From Acidobacteriota bacterium (lineage in GTDB: Bacteria; Acidobacteriota; Vicinamibacteria; Marinacidobacterales; Marinacidobacteraceae): a stretch of 34,400 nucleotides of DNA. Location of the stretch: positions 1 to 34,400 of the forward strand of contig VXWI01000006.1 in NCBI GenBank assembly GCA_009835985.1. The letters are read 5' to 3'. The notes beneath the pieces are model-generated. The model saw only the letters and a program-made list of their open reading frames with translations, was not told where the DNA came from and did not search any database. The position numbers and the translations under genes are program-made. This document shows, in pieces, positions 1-7,702 of the stretch. Numbering within the stretch: the first letter of the stretch is position 1; each line of letters starts with the position of its first letter.

Positions 1-65
1 CTCTCGGTGTAACTGTGAAAACCGGCTCAGCACACAAAATTGCTTACAGGCCCCAAGCAGTTTGG

Positions 66-1067
66 CTATTGCTTCTCGCTGAGCCGCGAAGTCTCTTCGC
101 TCGCCTCCATTACTCGTCTCGCGAGTGTTCGAAAATCGGTGTAGCAATCCTGTACGGCGTACGTATGGCCACCTAGCGCGCCATCGGCGGCTTTGAGCAT
201 GAACATGGGCTTACGCGCTTCTTGAGCGAGCGGCATCAGACTCCGAAAGTGCTTCAACGTGCCCAAGCAGTTGCCGTCCTCCAATACAGAGGGCGCATTC
301 ACAGCAGGTTCTTCGAGTACCAGGCTCCGGTAGGCACCCGGAATGCGGTCCATCCACCGTTCGTAAGCCTTAACGGGCCGATCCAATCTCACTGCATGCT
401 GGAGCACCACGTAACCGATGGGCCTCATCGCTCCGCTGGGCAGTTCAAGATTCGTCACCGCGTTGTGGTCTTGTCGGCTGGCCCATTCCCGCCGCCAGCG
501 GCGAAGTGTGGGACCCAAATTCCGGAGCCCTTGGATGGAGTACAAGTCCGGTGCGAGCGGTACGACGACGTAGTCGGCCGCGATGAGCGCTGCCCGGTTT
601 AAGGAGCCGAGGTTCGGCCCGACATCGACCAGAATCAGATCAGCGGCAACCTGTTTGGCAGCGCTCCGCATCGCTCGAGAGAGCGCTGACAGGACACGGA
701 ATGACCGTGGTTTGCCGTCCAGACAGCCCGGCCACTGACTCGACAACTCGTCTTCTGCTCCGGACAGGAGCATGTCACCTGCGACCAAACCGATCCCGGG
801 TGCCGGTCGGATCACCGAAGGGATAGTGACATCGCCTTCTCCTTCCAGTAAAGGGCGCAGCGCCGAATAGATCGTGTTTCCTCCGTCCCCATTCCAGAGC
901 TCTTCGACCTCATCGTCCTCTAGGAACATGCTCGTAAGGTTGGCCTGGGGGTCCAAGTCGGCCACGAGCACGCTGTTCTGAAGTTCGGCGTACATCCACG
1001 CGAGGTGGTACACCAGAGATGTCTTTCCGACACCGCCCTTGTTGTTGAAGACTGCGATGCTCTTCAT
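66..1067 (-). CDS. ParA/MinD-family ATPase paired with a Schlafen-like protein
   Basis: 333-aa soluble P-loop ATPase. The deviant Walker A motif KGGVGKT is at residues 10-16, followed by the ParA switch-type sequence ADLDPQAN near residue 37 and a Walker B-like stretch LILVDVGPNLGSLN. These place it in the ParA/Soj superfamily, whose members dimerise on ATP and usually position DNA or protein cargo. No ParB gene or parS-like repeats are seen, and there is no N-terminal HTH, so plasmid-type partitioning is not supported. The ATG at 1067 overlaps the upstream stop as ATGA, and a GAGGGGGG stretch before it lies inside the upstream gene, so translational coupling is likely. The region from about residue 215 (IGYVVLQHAVRLDRPVKAYE) is longer than in minimal ParA proteins and may be a partner-specific insert. 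The family call is firm; the role as second half of a two-gene accessory module is inference. Confidence 0.88.
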   Translation of the reverse strand: MKSIAVFNNKGGVGKTSLVYHLAWMYAELQNSVLVADLDPQANLTSMFLEDDEVEELWNGDGGNTIYSALRPLLEGEGDVTIPSVIRPAPGIGLVAGDMLLSGAEDELSSQWPGCLDGKPRSFRVLSALSRAMRSAAKQVAADLILVDVGPNLGSLNRAALIAADYVVVPLAPDLYSIQGLRNLGPTLRRWRREWASRQDHNAVTNLELPSGAMRPIGYVVLQHAVRLDRPVKAYERWMDRIPGAYRSLVLEEPAVNAPSVLEDGNCLGTLKHFRSLMPLAQEARKPMFMLKAADGALGGHTYAVQDCYTDFRTLARRVMEASEETSRLSEKQ

Positions 1068-2254
1068 GACGCCCCCCTCACGGTCGCAGCGACCAGCGAG
1101 GACTGGAACTCAAACTTGGCCTGCGGGTTCCCATTCTGGGCTAACGCCTCCCGCGCCAACCGCACTCCGAGACCGAAACGTTGGGAAAAACCGAGGTTGT
1201 GCATAATCTCAGCGACCAGGGGATTGCGATAGTCTGTATCTCCGCTACCGAAGTTTTCGGGCGTCATGCGGCCGTACAAGCCTCCGGGGCTCACAATCTC
1301 AACCCGGTTTCGATACCAGTGGATTCGCACAGGGGTGTTGGTCGCCTCGTAACTTCGGTGCATGATCGCGTTTCGCACTAACTGCCGAAGGGCATCCGCG
1401 GGATAGTCTGGCTGCTGCCGTTCACGCTGCACGCCCGCCACCCGTGTGCGCACTTGGATATGGAGTTCGATGATCTCGTCAAGGCGCCGGAGGACATCGC
1501 TTAGCGGTCCGGTGATCTGTTTCTGATCCTGAATCGCGTCCGTTGTATCGTCTCCGGCGATGCGGAGGAATTGGACGTACGCTCCTGGGATCCACGCTTG
1601 AGGATCCCGTCCGAACGCCAAAACCGAACCCCAAGTCGGTCGGTCCTCGCGCATCAGGCGCAATGATCGAAGCTGGAGGTCCAGTGACCGCGTATTTGCG
1701 TCCAGGACATTCGGCGAGATAGCGGCTGGAAAGTAAACGCGCCGCAAAGAGTCAAGGTCGAGGTCTTCCAAAGCAGCGCCGCTAGCCGGTCTCATGTCGA
1801 ATGGAAGATCTGCGGCACGCCGGCGTTCGGTGAGCAGTCGTTCATCTTCAGCAGAGGCTTGTCGAACGGAAGGGCCTATCCGTACCCAGACCCGTCCGCG
1901 GTAGCGGACAGGCGTCGCCACGGAAGGAGCCACCGTCACTACGGCGACTTCACAACCTCGTAGCGTTCGTCGCTGGACTGTCATCGAAGGCAGGGGAAGA
2001 ATCGAGCCCTCTCCGTGAATGTTGGACAAGCGCTTTAGGAGGTCGTCCGTTATTGGGAGTGAGGCGCATGCCCCGTCGTCCTCCACGCCGATAAGGAGTA
2101 CCCCTGGCTGCTGATTTCCCGGCAAATCGTTGGCGAAAGCACAGATGTTGCGGCGGATCTTGTGATCCTCAGTGGCGGACTCCTTCCGTTCCACTCGATC
2201 GGACTCAAGGTCCAACATCAACGATTCGAGTTCGGTGTCGGAGTAAGGGGTCAT
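1064..2254 (-). CDS. AlbA_2 (Schlafen-type) plus HATPase_c_4 domain protein
   Basis: 396-aa protein of the COG2865-type architecture. The N-terminal AlbA_2/Schlafen domain (about residues 15-150) shows the VERKES motif, ICAFAND and the GVEDDG turn, the conserved core of this nucleic-acid-binding fold. The C-terminal region (about 285-390) has the GHKL-like HATPase_c_4 pattern: LRQLVRNAIMHRSY as N-box, VEIVSPGGL as the glycine box, then a conserved RNPLVAEIMHNLGF block. Such proteins are often annotated as RecG-like or transcriptional regulators and recur in accessory and defence loci. The start at 2254 follows the stop of an upstream truncated frame by six bases (TGA-AGGCAA-ATG), and its stop overlaps the ParA start. 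Codon use looks less GC-biased than in the metabolic genes to the right. The biological role is unknown. Confidence 0.87.
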   Translation of the reverse strand: MTPYSDTELESLMLDLESDRVERKESATEDHKIRRNICAFANDLPGNQQPGVLLIGVEDDGACASLPITDDLLKRLSNIHGEGSILPLPSMTVQRRTLRGCEVAVVTVAPSVATPVRYRGRVWVRIGPSVRQASAEDERLLTERRRAADLPFDMRPASGAALEDLDLDSLRRVYFPAAISPNVLDANTRSLDLQLRSLRLMREDRPTWGSVLAFGRDPQAWIPGAYVQFLRIAGDDTTDAIQDQKQITGPLSDVLRRLDEIIELHIQVRTRVAGVQRERQQPDYPADALRQLVRNAIMHRSYEATNTPVRIHWYRNRVEIVSPGGLYGRMTPENFGSGDTDYRNPLVAEIMHNLGFSQRFGLGVRLAREALAQNGNPQAKFEFQSSLVAATVRGAS

Positions 2255-2260
2255 TTGCCT

Positions 2261-2375
2261 TCAGGGCTGCGCCGCGGCCAGAGCATAGTCCGCCCAACGA
2301 GAAAGCCTGCCTGGAACGACGCCGGGCTCAAGTTCCTTCGGGATGACTTTGGCTGAGACGCGGATCGCGGGGCCT
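2261..2375 (-). pseudogene. Open 3' end of an unidentified gene upstream of the Schlafen/ParA pair
   Basis: A frame reading ...VIPKELEPGVVPGRLSRWADYAL... stays open from about 2375 down to a TGA at 2261-2263 and looks like ordinary protein sequence. No plausible start codon lies between the serine hydrolase stop at 2376 and this segment. Upstream, the same frame runs antiparallel-like through the hydrolase gene and reads as low-complexity Arg/Pro/Ser, as expected of a shadow. The simplest reading is that the last 35-40 codons of a gene that once preceded the Schlafen-like gene were left when its 5' part was lost at a recombination junction. I do not recognise the family. It could also be chance. 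Confidence 0.3.
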
Positions 2376-3491
2376 TCAGGGCGCCGCGGTGTGTTCCATT
2401 GCGGCCTCGGCGAGCCGCCGGGCGGTTTCGGGAAGACCCCCCGCGCTCTGGACGTTCGAGAAGACCGCGACCGCGACTCCCCGTTCCGGGAGGCGGAGCA
2501 GCCGGGTGGAACCGCCGGTGGCGCCTCCCGAGTGCGCCACCCAGGTGCCCATCTCATCGGTCGCGATCCGCCAGCCCAGCGCGTACTCGCTCATGGTTCC
2601 ATCGGCGAGCTGATACGGCGTCGTCATCCGGTCGTGGGCGTCCGCCGAGAGGATCGTCCCGGCGTCGATCGCGAGCGCGAAGCGGACGAGATCCGGGGCC
2701 TTCGCGATCATTCCCCCGCCGGCCCACTTGATCGAGAGGTCCGCGAACGGGGCATTGAGAACCCCCGCGCCATCCTCGCGCTTCACGTACTGCCGGACCC
2801 GGTTCGGGACGATCTCGCCCTGGTGCTCCAGGTAGGTCGCATCCATTCCCGCGGGGCCCCACACGTTCTCGTGCATGTAGTCGTCGAAGCGCTGCCCGGA
2901 GACGTTTTCGACGACGCCGGCCAGGATGTTCCAGGCGTAGGAGGAGTAGCTGTACTGGGTGCCCGGCTCGAAGAGCAGCGGATCGTCCTTGAAGATCTCG
3001 ATCCCGGCTTCCACGGTGTCGAAGTGGTCCTTCATGTCCATCTCGCCCGGGTTGTAGTGCCGGATTCCGGAGGTGTGCGTCATGAGGTGCCGGACGGTGA
3101 CCGCGTGCTCCTTTTCGGGGAACGCCGGGAAATACATCTGTACCTCGGCGTCGAGATCGATGGCGCCCTGTTCCACGAGCTGCATGACCGCAATCCCGGC
3201 CACCGGCTTCGAGATGGAAGCGATCCGGTAGACGCTGTCCGCGGTCGCCGGGACCCCGTTCTCGACGTCGGCCAGACCGGAAGCGCCGCTCCAGATCATT
3301 TCGCCGTTCACGGCGACGGCGGCGGAAAGGCCGGGACTGCCGGCAGCGTCGCGCGCCTCCGCGACGATCGTGGCGAAGGTCTCGTCGAGCGTCGGTTCGG
3401 GTTCGCCTCCGCCGCATCCGCCGAACAGCGCGAGGATGGTGAGCGCGGCCGGCAGCCGCGGGTCAATGTTCGTGAAAGCCAGGCGGTTCAT
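2376..3491 (-). CDS. Serine hydrolase lipoprotein, beta-lactamase/S12 family
   Basis: 371 aa. The N-terminus is a lipoprotein signal with lipobox LFGGC (Cys26), so the enzyme is probably anchored on the periplasmic side of a membrane. The penicillin-recognising serine hydrolase fold is shown by SISK at 92-95 (SxxK nucleophile and base), FEPGTQYSYSS near 174-184 (the YxN motif, with Ser replacing Asn, as in LACTB-like members), and HSGG at 320-323 replacing KTG. The family includes D-aminopeptidases, esterases and LACTB-type peptidases; the HxG motif argues against a true resistance beta-lactamase. The ATG at 3491 follows an AGGGGG stretch and lies ten bases after the dipeptidase stop, consistent with one transcript. 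The substrate is unknown. Confidence 0.92.
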   Translation of the reverse strand: MNRLAFTNIDPRLPAALTILALFGGCGGGEPEPTLDETFATIVAEARDAAGSPGLSAAVAVNGEMIWSGASGLADVENGVPATADSVYRIASISKPVAGIAVMQLVEQGAIDLDAEVQMYFPAFPEKEHAVTVRHLMTHTSGIRHYNPGEMDMKDHFDTVEAGIEIFKDDPLLFEPGTQYSYSSYAWNILAGVVENVSGQRFDDYMHENVWGPAGMDATYLEHQGEIVPNRVRQYVKREDGAGVLNAPFADLSIKWAGGGMIAKAPDLVRFALAIDAGTILSADAHDRMTTPYQLADGTMSEYALGWRIATDEMGTWVAHSGGATGGSTRLLRLPERGVAVAVFSNVQSAGGLPETARRLAEAAMEHTAAP

Positions 3492-3501
3492 CGCTTGCCC
3501 C

Positions 3502-4611
3502 CTATGGTTCGTCCACGGGCAGGTGGGCGGTGACCGCCTCCCATACCCGTTCGAAGTTGCCGCCGAGGATTGCCTCGACGTCGTCGGAGGCGAAGCCGGC
3601 TTCGGCGAGGGCCTCGGCGATGGCCTCGAAGTTGGCCTCGTCGCCGAACCCCTCGCTGTAGGCCGACATTCCCCTCAGGTCGCTGCCGATCCCCGCCGCG
3701 CCCATCCCCCCGAGGTCTGCGACGTAGCGGATGTGACGCGCCATGTCGGAAACGGTGGGAACTTGACTGCCGTTCGGCCAGATCCCGATCACCCCGCCGT
3801 CCCCGGCGATCGCCAGGATCTCCGGATCGCGCAGGTTCCGGTCGGCCTCGCCGAGGGCGAAGGCGCCGGTGTGGCTGAAGATGACGGGGGCGGTGGAGAG
3901 TTCCAGGGTGTCCCGGATGGTCTCGGGATTGGCGTGGGCCAGATCGATGACGATGCCAAGCCGGTTGCACTCACGCACCACCTCGCGCCCGAACTCGGTC
4001 AGCCCGCCGGGGGTGTAGGGCCACGTCTGGATGTGGCCGATCCCGTTGGGACGGAAGTGGACGAGCTGCGCCACGGCGAGTCCCATCTCGTGCAGTTCGT
4101 GAAGCCGCTCGATCTTGCCCTCGAGCGAGTCGGAACCTTCGATCGCGGGCAGGATCGCGAGCGCCCCGTCGGCGCGGGCTTTTCTCGCCTCGGCCGGAGT
4201 CCGCACGAAGACCGCGTTGCCTTCGGCGGCGGTGCGGGTCAGGCGTTCGAAGCGGTCGAGGGTGTACTCCCAGGGCTCCGCCGGGTCCGGCCGCCGGTTC
4301 CCGCTCTCGATCCGGGTGCCGTCGCGCAGCACGTAGCCGCCGCGGTAGGGGGTGTCGGTGCTGATGTTGGCCACCACCGCGTCCATCCCGCGGTCCAGGT
4401 AGCGCGCGATCTCCTCATCGCTGATCCGCGGCACGTTGGCCCGGTGGAAGCGCGACGGATGCGAGTGGAGGTCGATGCGGAGCGGGTCCTCATCCTGCGC
4501 GGCGGCGGGGCCGACGGCGAGCGCCGACGCGGCGAGGCAGAGGGCCGCCAGCGCTGCCCGGAACGAATGGCGTCTCCGGCAGCGTCCTCGCCGCACGCCG
4601 GGAACGGTCAC
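3502..4611 (-). CDS. Secreted membrane dipeptidase, peptidase family M19
   Basis: 369 aa with a strongly basic n-region (RRGRCRRR) and a hydrophobic signal ending near AAAQD. M19 renal dipeptidase-type zinc ligands are visible in order: H49-S-H51, E158 (bridging glutamate in AIEGSD), H226 (IDLAHAN), H247 (FSHTG) and D311 (GIGSD). The second residue of the first motif is usually Asp (HxD); here it is His. The family hydrolyses dipeptides, including ones with a C-terminal D-residue, and a minority act on other substrates. The start is GTG at 4611, immediately after the TAA of the CapA-like gene (TAAGTG), indicating tight coupling. With its neighbours it suggests extracytoplasmic peptide turnover. 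Confidence 0.92.
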   Translation of the reverse strand: MTVPGVRRGRCRRRHSFRAALAALCLAASALAVGPAAAQDEDPLRIDLHSHPSRFHRANVPRISDEEIARYLDRGMDAVVANISTDTPYRGGYVLRDGTRIESGNRRPDPAEPWEYTLDRFERLTRTAAEGNAVFVRTPAEARKARADGALAILPAIEGSDSLEGKIERLHELHEMGLAVAQLVHFRPNGIGHIQTWPYTPGGLTEFGREVVRECNRLGIVIDLAHANPETIRDTLELSTAPVIFSHTGAFALGEADRNLRDPEILAIAGDGGVIGIWPNGSQVPTVSDMARHIRYVADLGGMGAAGIGSDLRGMSAYSEGFGDEANFEAIAEALAEAGFASDDVEAILGGNFERVWEAVTAHLPVDEP

Positions 4612-6000
4612 TTACTGCTGTGCGTCCGTCGTTTCCATCGGCAGCACCACCCGCGCCACGCCGTCCTCGATCTCGAACTGGGTGCCGTAGGGCTCCGAGA
4701 GACGCACGAGGTCCTGCAGGATCTTGTCGGCGAGCTCGCCCTCGGCGAACATCGGCCGGCCGCGCACGTGGCGCGGCTGCCCGAAGCCGAGCGTGATCGG
4801 GTGAAGGGTCAATTCGACCAGTTGCTGCCCGCTCCACTCCGGTACCGCGATGACCGCCTCCCAGATCTCCGGAATGGCGGGGAACCCCGTCGTGTCGTTG
4901 TTGTAGCGGGCCTCGTTGAAGTCCGCGAGGCCGTCGCTCTCGTCGAGCCCGAGCCGGTAGTAGTTCTCGTACGGCAGCCGCTGGAGCGTCTCGTTCTGGA
5001 AGATGAAGTCGCCGAGGCTGTACAGGATCGGTGCGCCCTTGTAGATCTCGATGGCGCGCAGCGCGTGCGGTCCGTGTCCCACGAAGACCGAGGCGCCGGC
5101 ATCCACCATCGCCCGCGCGAAGGTGACCAGGAACTGGGCGGGCTCCATGCGGCTGTTGGGCCCCGGCGCGCCTTCGTGGGCGTGGATCGTCACCATCACG
5201 TGGTCGGCCTGGCGGCGGGCGTTGCTCACGATCATGGCGATCTCCGCCATGTCCTCGGGGTGCGGCTCGGTGCGCACGCCGGGCGCGTCGGCGAGTTCGA
5301 ACCGGCTGCGGAGGAAGTTCAGGCTGTCCCCGGACGCGGGCGGGTTCATCTTGAGGTCGCGCATGGTGGCGCGGACGCCCTCGAGCTGTTCGCTGGTGAC
5401 CTCGTAGGTCGTTTGGAAGCGGAGGGGATTCAGGCCGGGCCGCGCGGGAATGTCGTCGCGCGACTTTCCGGCGACGGAGTGGTCGGGATACGTCGAGGCA
5501 AGGGAGATCACCGCGACCCGGCCGTCCTTCGTCTCGATGAACTTGGCTTCCCGGGCTTCCGCGAGGCTGCGTCCGATCCCCGCGGCGACGATGCCCGCTT
5601 CCCGGATGTACTTCTCGGTGAGGAGCATCGCCGGCGGCCCGTAGTCCCCCGAGTGGTTGTTGGCCAGCGACCCGATGTCGATTCCGGCCCAGACGAACTC
5701 CTGCACGAGTTCCGGCTGGGCGCGCATGTAGGTCCCGCCGCTCGAACTCATGGGATAGGACTCCCAGTCGTGGAAGAGGATCTCCACGTTGGTGAACGCC
5801 AGGTCGGCGCCCCGCAGGAGATCGATCATCGCCAGGAACTCGGGCTCCTCGTAGACGCTCAGTTTGCGGGTGATGATCGAATCGCCCGTCAGCGCCATGG
5901 TGAGGCGGTCCTGAGCGACCGTCTCGGCAGCGAGCCCGGCGGTCAGAGCGCCGGCGACGAGAGCGGGGAGAAGTCGGGACGTTCTTGTCTGGTTGGCCAT
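4612..6000 (-). CDS. CapA-family (PGA_cap) exported metallophosphatase-like protein
   Basis: 462 aa with an N-terminal signal sequence ending near ETVAQD. The PGA_cap metallophosphatase-like pattern is clear: TGDSIITR near residue 38, TNVEILFHDW, SLANNHSGDYG, TIHAHEG, and VFVGHGPHALRAIEIYKGAP followed by YSLGDFIFQ near the C-terminal third. The family is named after CapA of poly-gamma-glutamate capsule synthesis, but no capBC genes are nearby, so a role in polyglutamate synthesis is not supported here. A hydrolytic role on gamma-linked or other peptides is possible, given the M19 and M20 neighbours. GGAGG lies nine bases before the ATG at 6000, supporting that start. Confidence 0.9.
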   Translation of the reverse strand: MANQTRTSRLLPALVAGALTAGLAAETVAQDRLTMALTGDSIITRKLSVYEEPEFLAMIDLLRGADLAFTNVEILFHDWESYPMSSSGGTYMRAQPELVQEFVWAGIDIGSLANNHSGDYGPPAMLLTEKYIREAGIVAAGIGRSLAEAREAKFIETKDGRVAVISLASTYPDHSVAGKSRDDIPARPGLNPLRFQTTYEVTSEQLEGVRATMRDLKMNPPASGDSLNFLRSRFELADAPGVRTEPHPEDMAEIAMIVSNARRQADHVMVTIHAHEGAPGPNSRMEPAQFLVTFARAMVDAGASVFVGHGPHALRAIEIYKGAPILYSLGDFIFQNETLQRLPYENYYRLGLDESDGLADFNEARYNNDTTGFPAIPEIWEAVIAVPEWSGQQLVELTLHPITLGFGQPRHVRGRPMFAEGELADKILQDLVRLSEPYGTQFEIEDGVARVVLPMETTDAQQ

Positions 6001-6035
6001 GGACAGGGTCCTCCGCGGAACCTGCGAGTATGGCA

Positions 6036-6159
6036 GATAGGCGATGGGAGCGCCGGTCGGAGCGCCTCGGAGCGCCGGCCTCCGGCCGGCATCGCCCGCC
6101 GCGAGGCGGGCGAAACGCGCTCCGCTACTCGCTCAAGTGGCGGCGATGGGCCGCCTATC
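6036..6159. repeat. Palindromic repeat cluster holding double-hairpin element copy A
   Basis: The gap between the M20 and CapA-like genes is built from nested repeats. The outer ends form an inverted pair, GATAGGC (6036-6042) and GCCTATC (6153-6159), which reaches over the M20 stop codon; GGCGATGGG occurs directly at both sides. Inside are three GGAGCGCC units (6048-6077), then two perfect hairpins in tandem: GCCGGCC-TCC-GGCCGGC (6074-6090) and CGCCCGCC-GCGA-GGCGGGCG (6093-6112), followed by AAACGC. The same two-hairpin plan recurs at three other places in this window. It may act as a REP-like element, a transcript stabiliser or an attenuator within the operon. Confidence 0.75.
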
Positions 6160-7594
6160 GCCGGTAGTCCAGCGGCGGCGGCCGGTCCCCCACCAGTGGC
6201 TCGTACACGAAGTCCGGCCCCCGCGCGGCGTTGAGCTCGTCCAGCGCCGCCGTCAGGTGGGACGGTTCCGCGAACAGGTCGGCCCCGGTGCGCGCCAGGA
6301 TCTGGGCGGCGAGATGCATGCCCTTGAGCCCGATGCTCGTGGCGCCGCAGGCCACCGCCATCCAGCTGTGCGCCGGCGTGCCCGGGACCCAGGTGGCGGT
6401 CCGGAACTGCGCCGTCGGGACCACCCAGCTCACGTCGGCCACGTCGGTCGAGCCGCCCGCCGGAGTCCGCCGCCACTCCATGACCTCCTCCTGCGATCCG
6501 ATGGGACGCGGATGGAGCAGGTGCTTCTGGATTTCCTCGGCGAAGGCCCGCTCTTCCTCGGTGTAGGCGAAACCGCCGATCGCCTTCATGTTCTCGTAAA
6601 GCAGCCGGCCGATGTGCTCGTTCGGGAGCAGGTTGTAGAGCCCGTGGATGATCTCGTGCTCGACCTCGGTCCCGGTCCCGAGCGCCGCGGCGTCGGCGAT
6701 CTTCAGGATCCGCTCCCAGTTGGCGCGGGCCGTTTCCACCGACGGGTGCCGGTTGTAGTAATAGACCTCCGCAAAGTTCGGGACCACGTTCGGGGCCTCG
6801 CCGCCCCGGGTGATCACGTAGTGGATCCGGCTGCGCTCGTGGACGTGCTCGCGCATCAGGTTCACCATGAAGTTCATGGCCTCCACTCCGTCGAGCGCCG
6901 ACCGTCCCTGGTCGGGAGCGCTCGCCGCGTGGGCGGACATTCCCCGGAAGCGGAACTTGGCGGACAGGTTGGCGAGCGAGTCGCCGGGGCTCGCGTCGTT
7001 CCGGTCGCCGGGATGCCAGGCGAGCACCGCGTCCACGTCGGAGAAAAGGCCCTCCCGAACCATGTACACCTTGCCGGCGCCGCCCTCCTCGGCAGGGGTG
7101 CCGTACACCCGGATCCTGCCGGGCGTCTCCGACCGTTCGAGCCAGTCCTTGACCGCGAGCCCGGCGGCCACCGAGGCGGTCCCGAAGAGGTGGTGTCCAC
7201 AGGCGTGCCCGGCGCCGACGCCCTCCCGCTCCATGGGTTCCGGAACCGCGGCCTGGCTCACTCCGGGCAGGGCGTCGAACTCGGCGAGAATTCCGATCAC
7301 GGGCCCGTCCGAGCCCCACTCGCCGACGAATCCGGTCGGCATGCCTGCAACCCCGGCTTCCACGGCGAAACCGCCGGCGGTGAGCTGGTCCTGGAGCAGC
7401 CCGGAGCTCTTCTCCTCCTGGTAGCCGACCTCCGCCCAGTCCCAGATGCGAAGCGCGACCTCCTCGAAGTCGGTGCGCTGGGCGTTCAGGAACTGCGTGA
7501 TGGCGGCGTCGGCGTCTCCGTTCTGGGCGAGGGAGGCTGCGGGGGCGAGGAGCGCGGCAAGCGGCAGGACGAGCAGTAAACGGGGAATACGCAT
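6155..7594 (-). CDS. Secreted M20-family amidohydrolase, AbgB-like
   Basis: 479 aa with a Sec signal ending near SLAQN. The M20D di-metal site is visible: GHACGHH (C132, H134), PAEEGG (E169-E170), LAWHPGD, and the dimerisation-domain motif FRGMSAHAASAPDQGRSALD. Length and motifs match AbgB, the p-aminobenzoyl-glutamate hydrolase subunit, and related aminoacyl-amide hydrolases; an AbgA partner is not present here, so the protein may act as a homo-oligomer. The ATG at 7594 has GGAGG six bases upstream. It is first in a run of four exported hydrolase genes, though a 150-bp repeat-filled gap separates it from the next. The substrate (N-acyl amino acid, aminobenzoyl-glutamate or dipeptide) cannot be told from sequence. 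Confidence 0.92.
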   Translation of the reverse strand: MRIPRLLLVLPLAALLAPAASLAQNGDADAAITQFLNAQRTDFEEVALRIWDWAEVGYQEEKSSGLLQDQLTAGGFAVEAGVAGMPTGFVGEWGSDGPVIGILAEFDALPGVSQAAVPEPMEREGVGAGHACGHHLFGTASVAAGLAVKDWLERSETPGRIRVYGTPAEEGGAGKVYMVREGLFSDVDAVLAWHPGDRNDASPGDSLANLSAKFRFRGMSAHAASAPDQGRSALDGVEAMNFMVNLMREHVHERSRIHYVITRGGEAPNVVPNFAEVYYYNRHPSVETARANWERILKIADAAALGTGTEVEHEIIHGLYNLLPNEHIGRLLYENMKAIGGFAYTEEERAFAEEIQKHLLHPRPIGSQEEVMEWRRTPAGGSTDVADVSWVVPTAQFRTATWVPGTPAHSWMAVACGATSIGLKGMHLAAQILARTGADLFAEPSHLTAALDELNAARGPDFVYEPLVGDRPPPLDYRR

Positions 7595-7702
7595 CGTGGA
7601 CCTCCAGGCTCAGCGGATGATGTCCGAACCGGGCTTCGAGTGTACCCGCGCCGATCCTTGCGGAGTGCCGGTCCGAGGCGGCCGGCACGGTAGAGTGCGC
7701 TC

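Noticed and set aside
66..1067. Plasmid or chromosome partition locus
   Set aside because: A ParA is present, but there is no ParB gene and no repeated parS-like sites in the visible flanks.
3370..6234. 954-codon open frame on the plus strand opposite the dipeptidase and CapA-like genes
   Set aside because: Runs antisense through genes with clear family motifs; its sequence is Arg/Gly/Val/His-rich with no domain pattern. It is a product of high GC and codon bias.
5943..7688. 581-codon minus-strand frame overlapping the M20 gene in another phase
   Set aside because: Arg/Pro/Gly-rich shadow; the M20 metal motifs are in the other phase with a good ribosome binding site.
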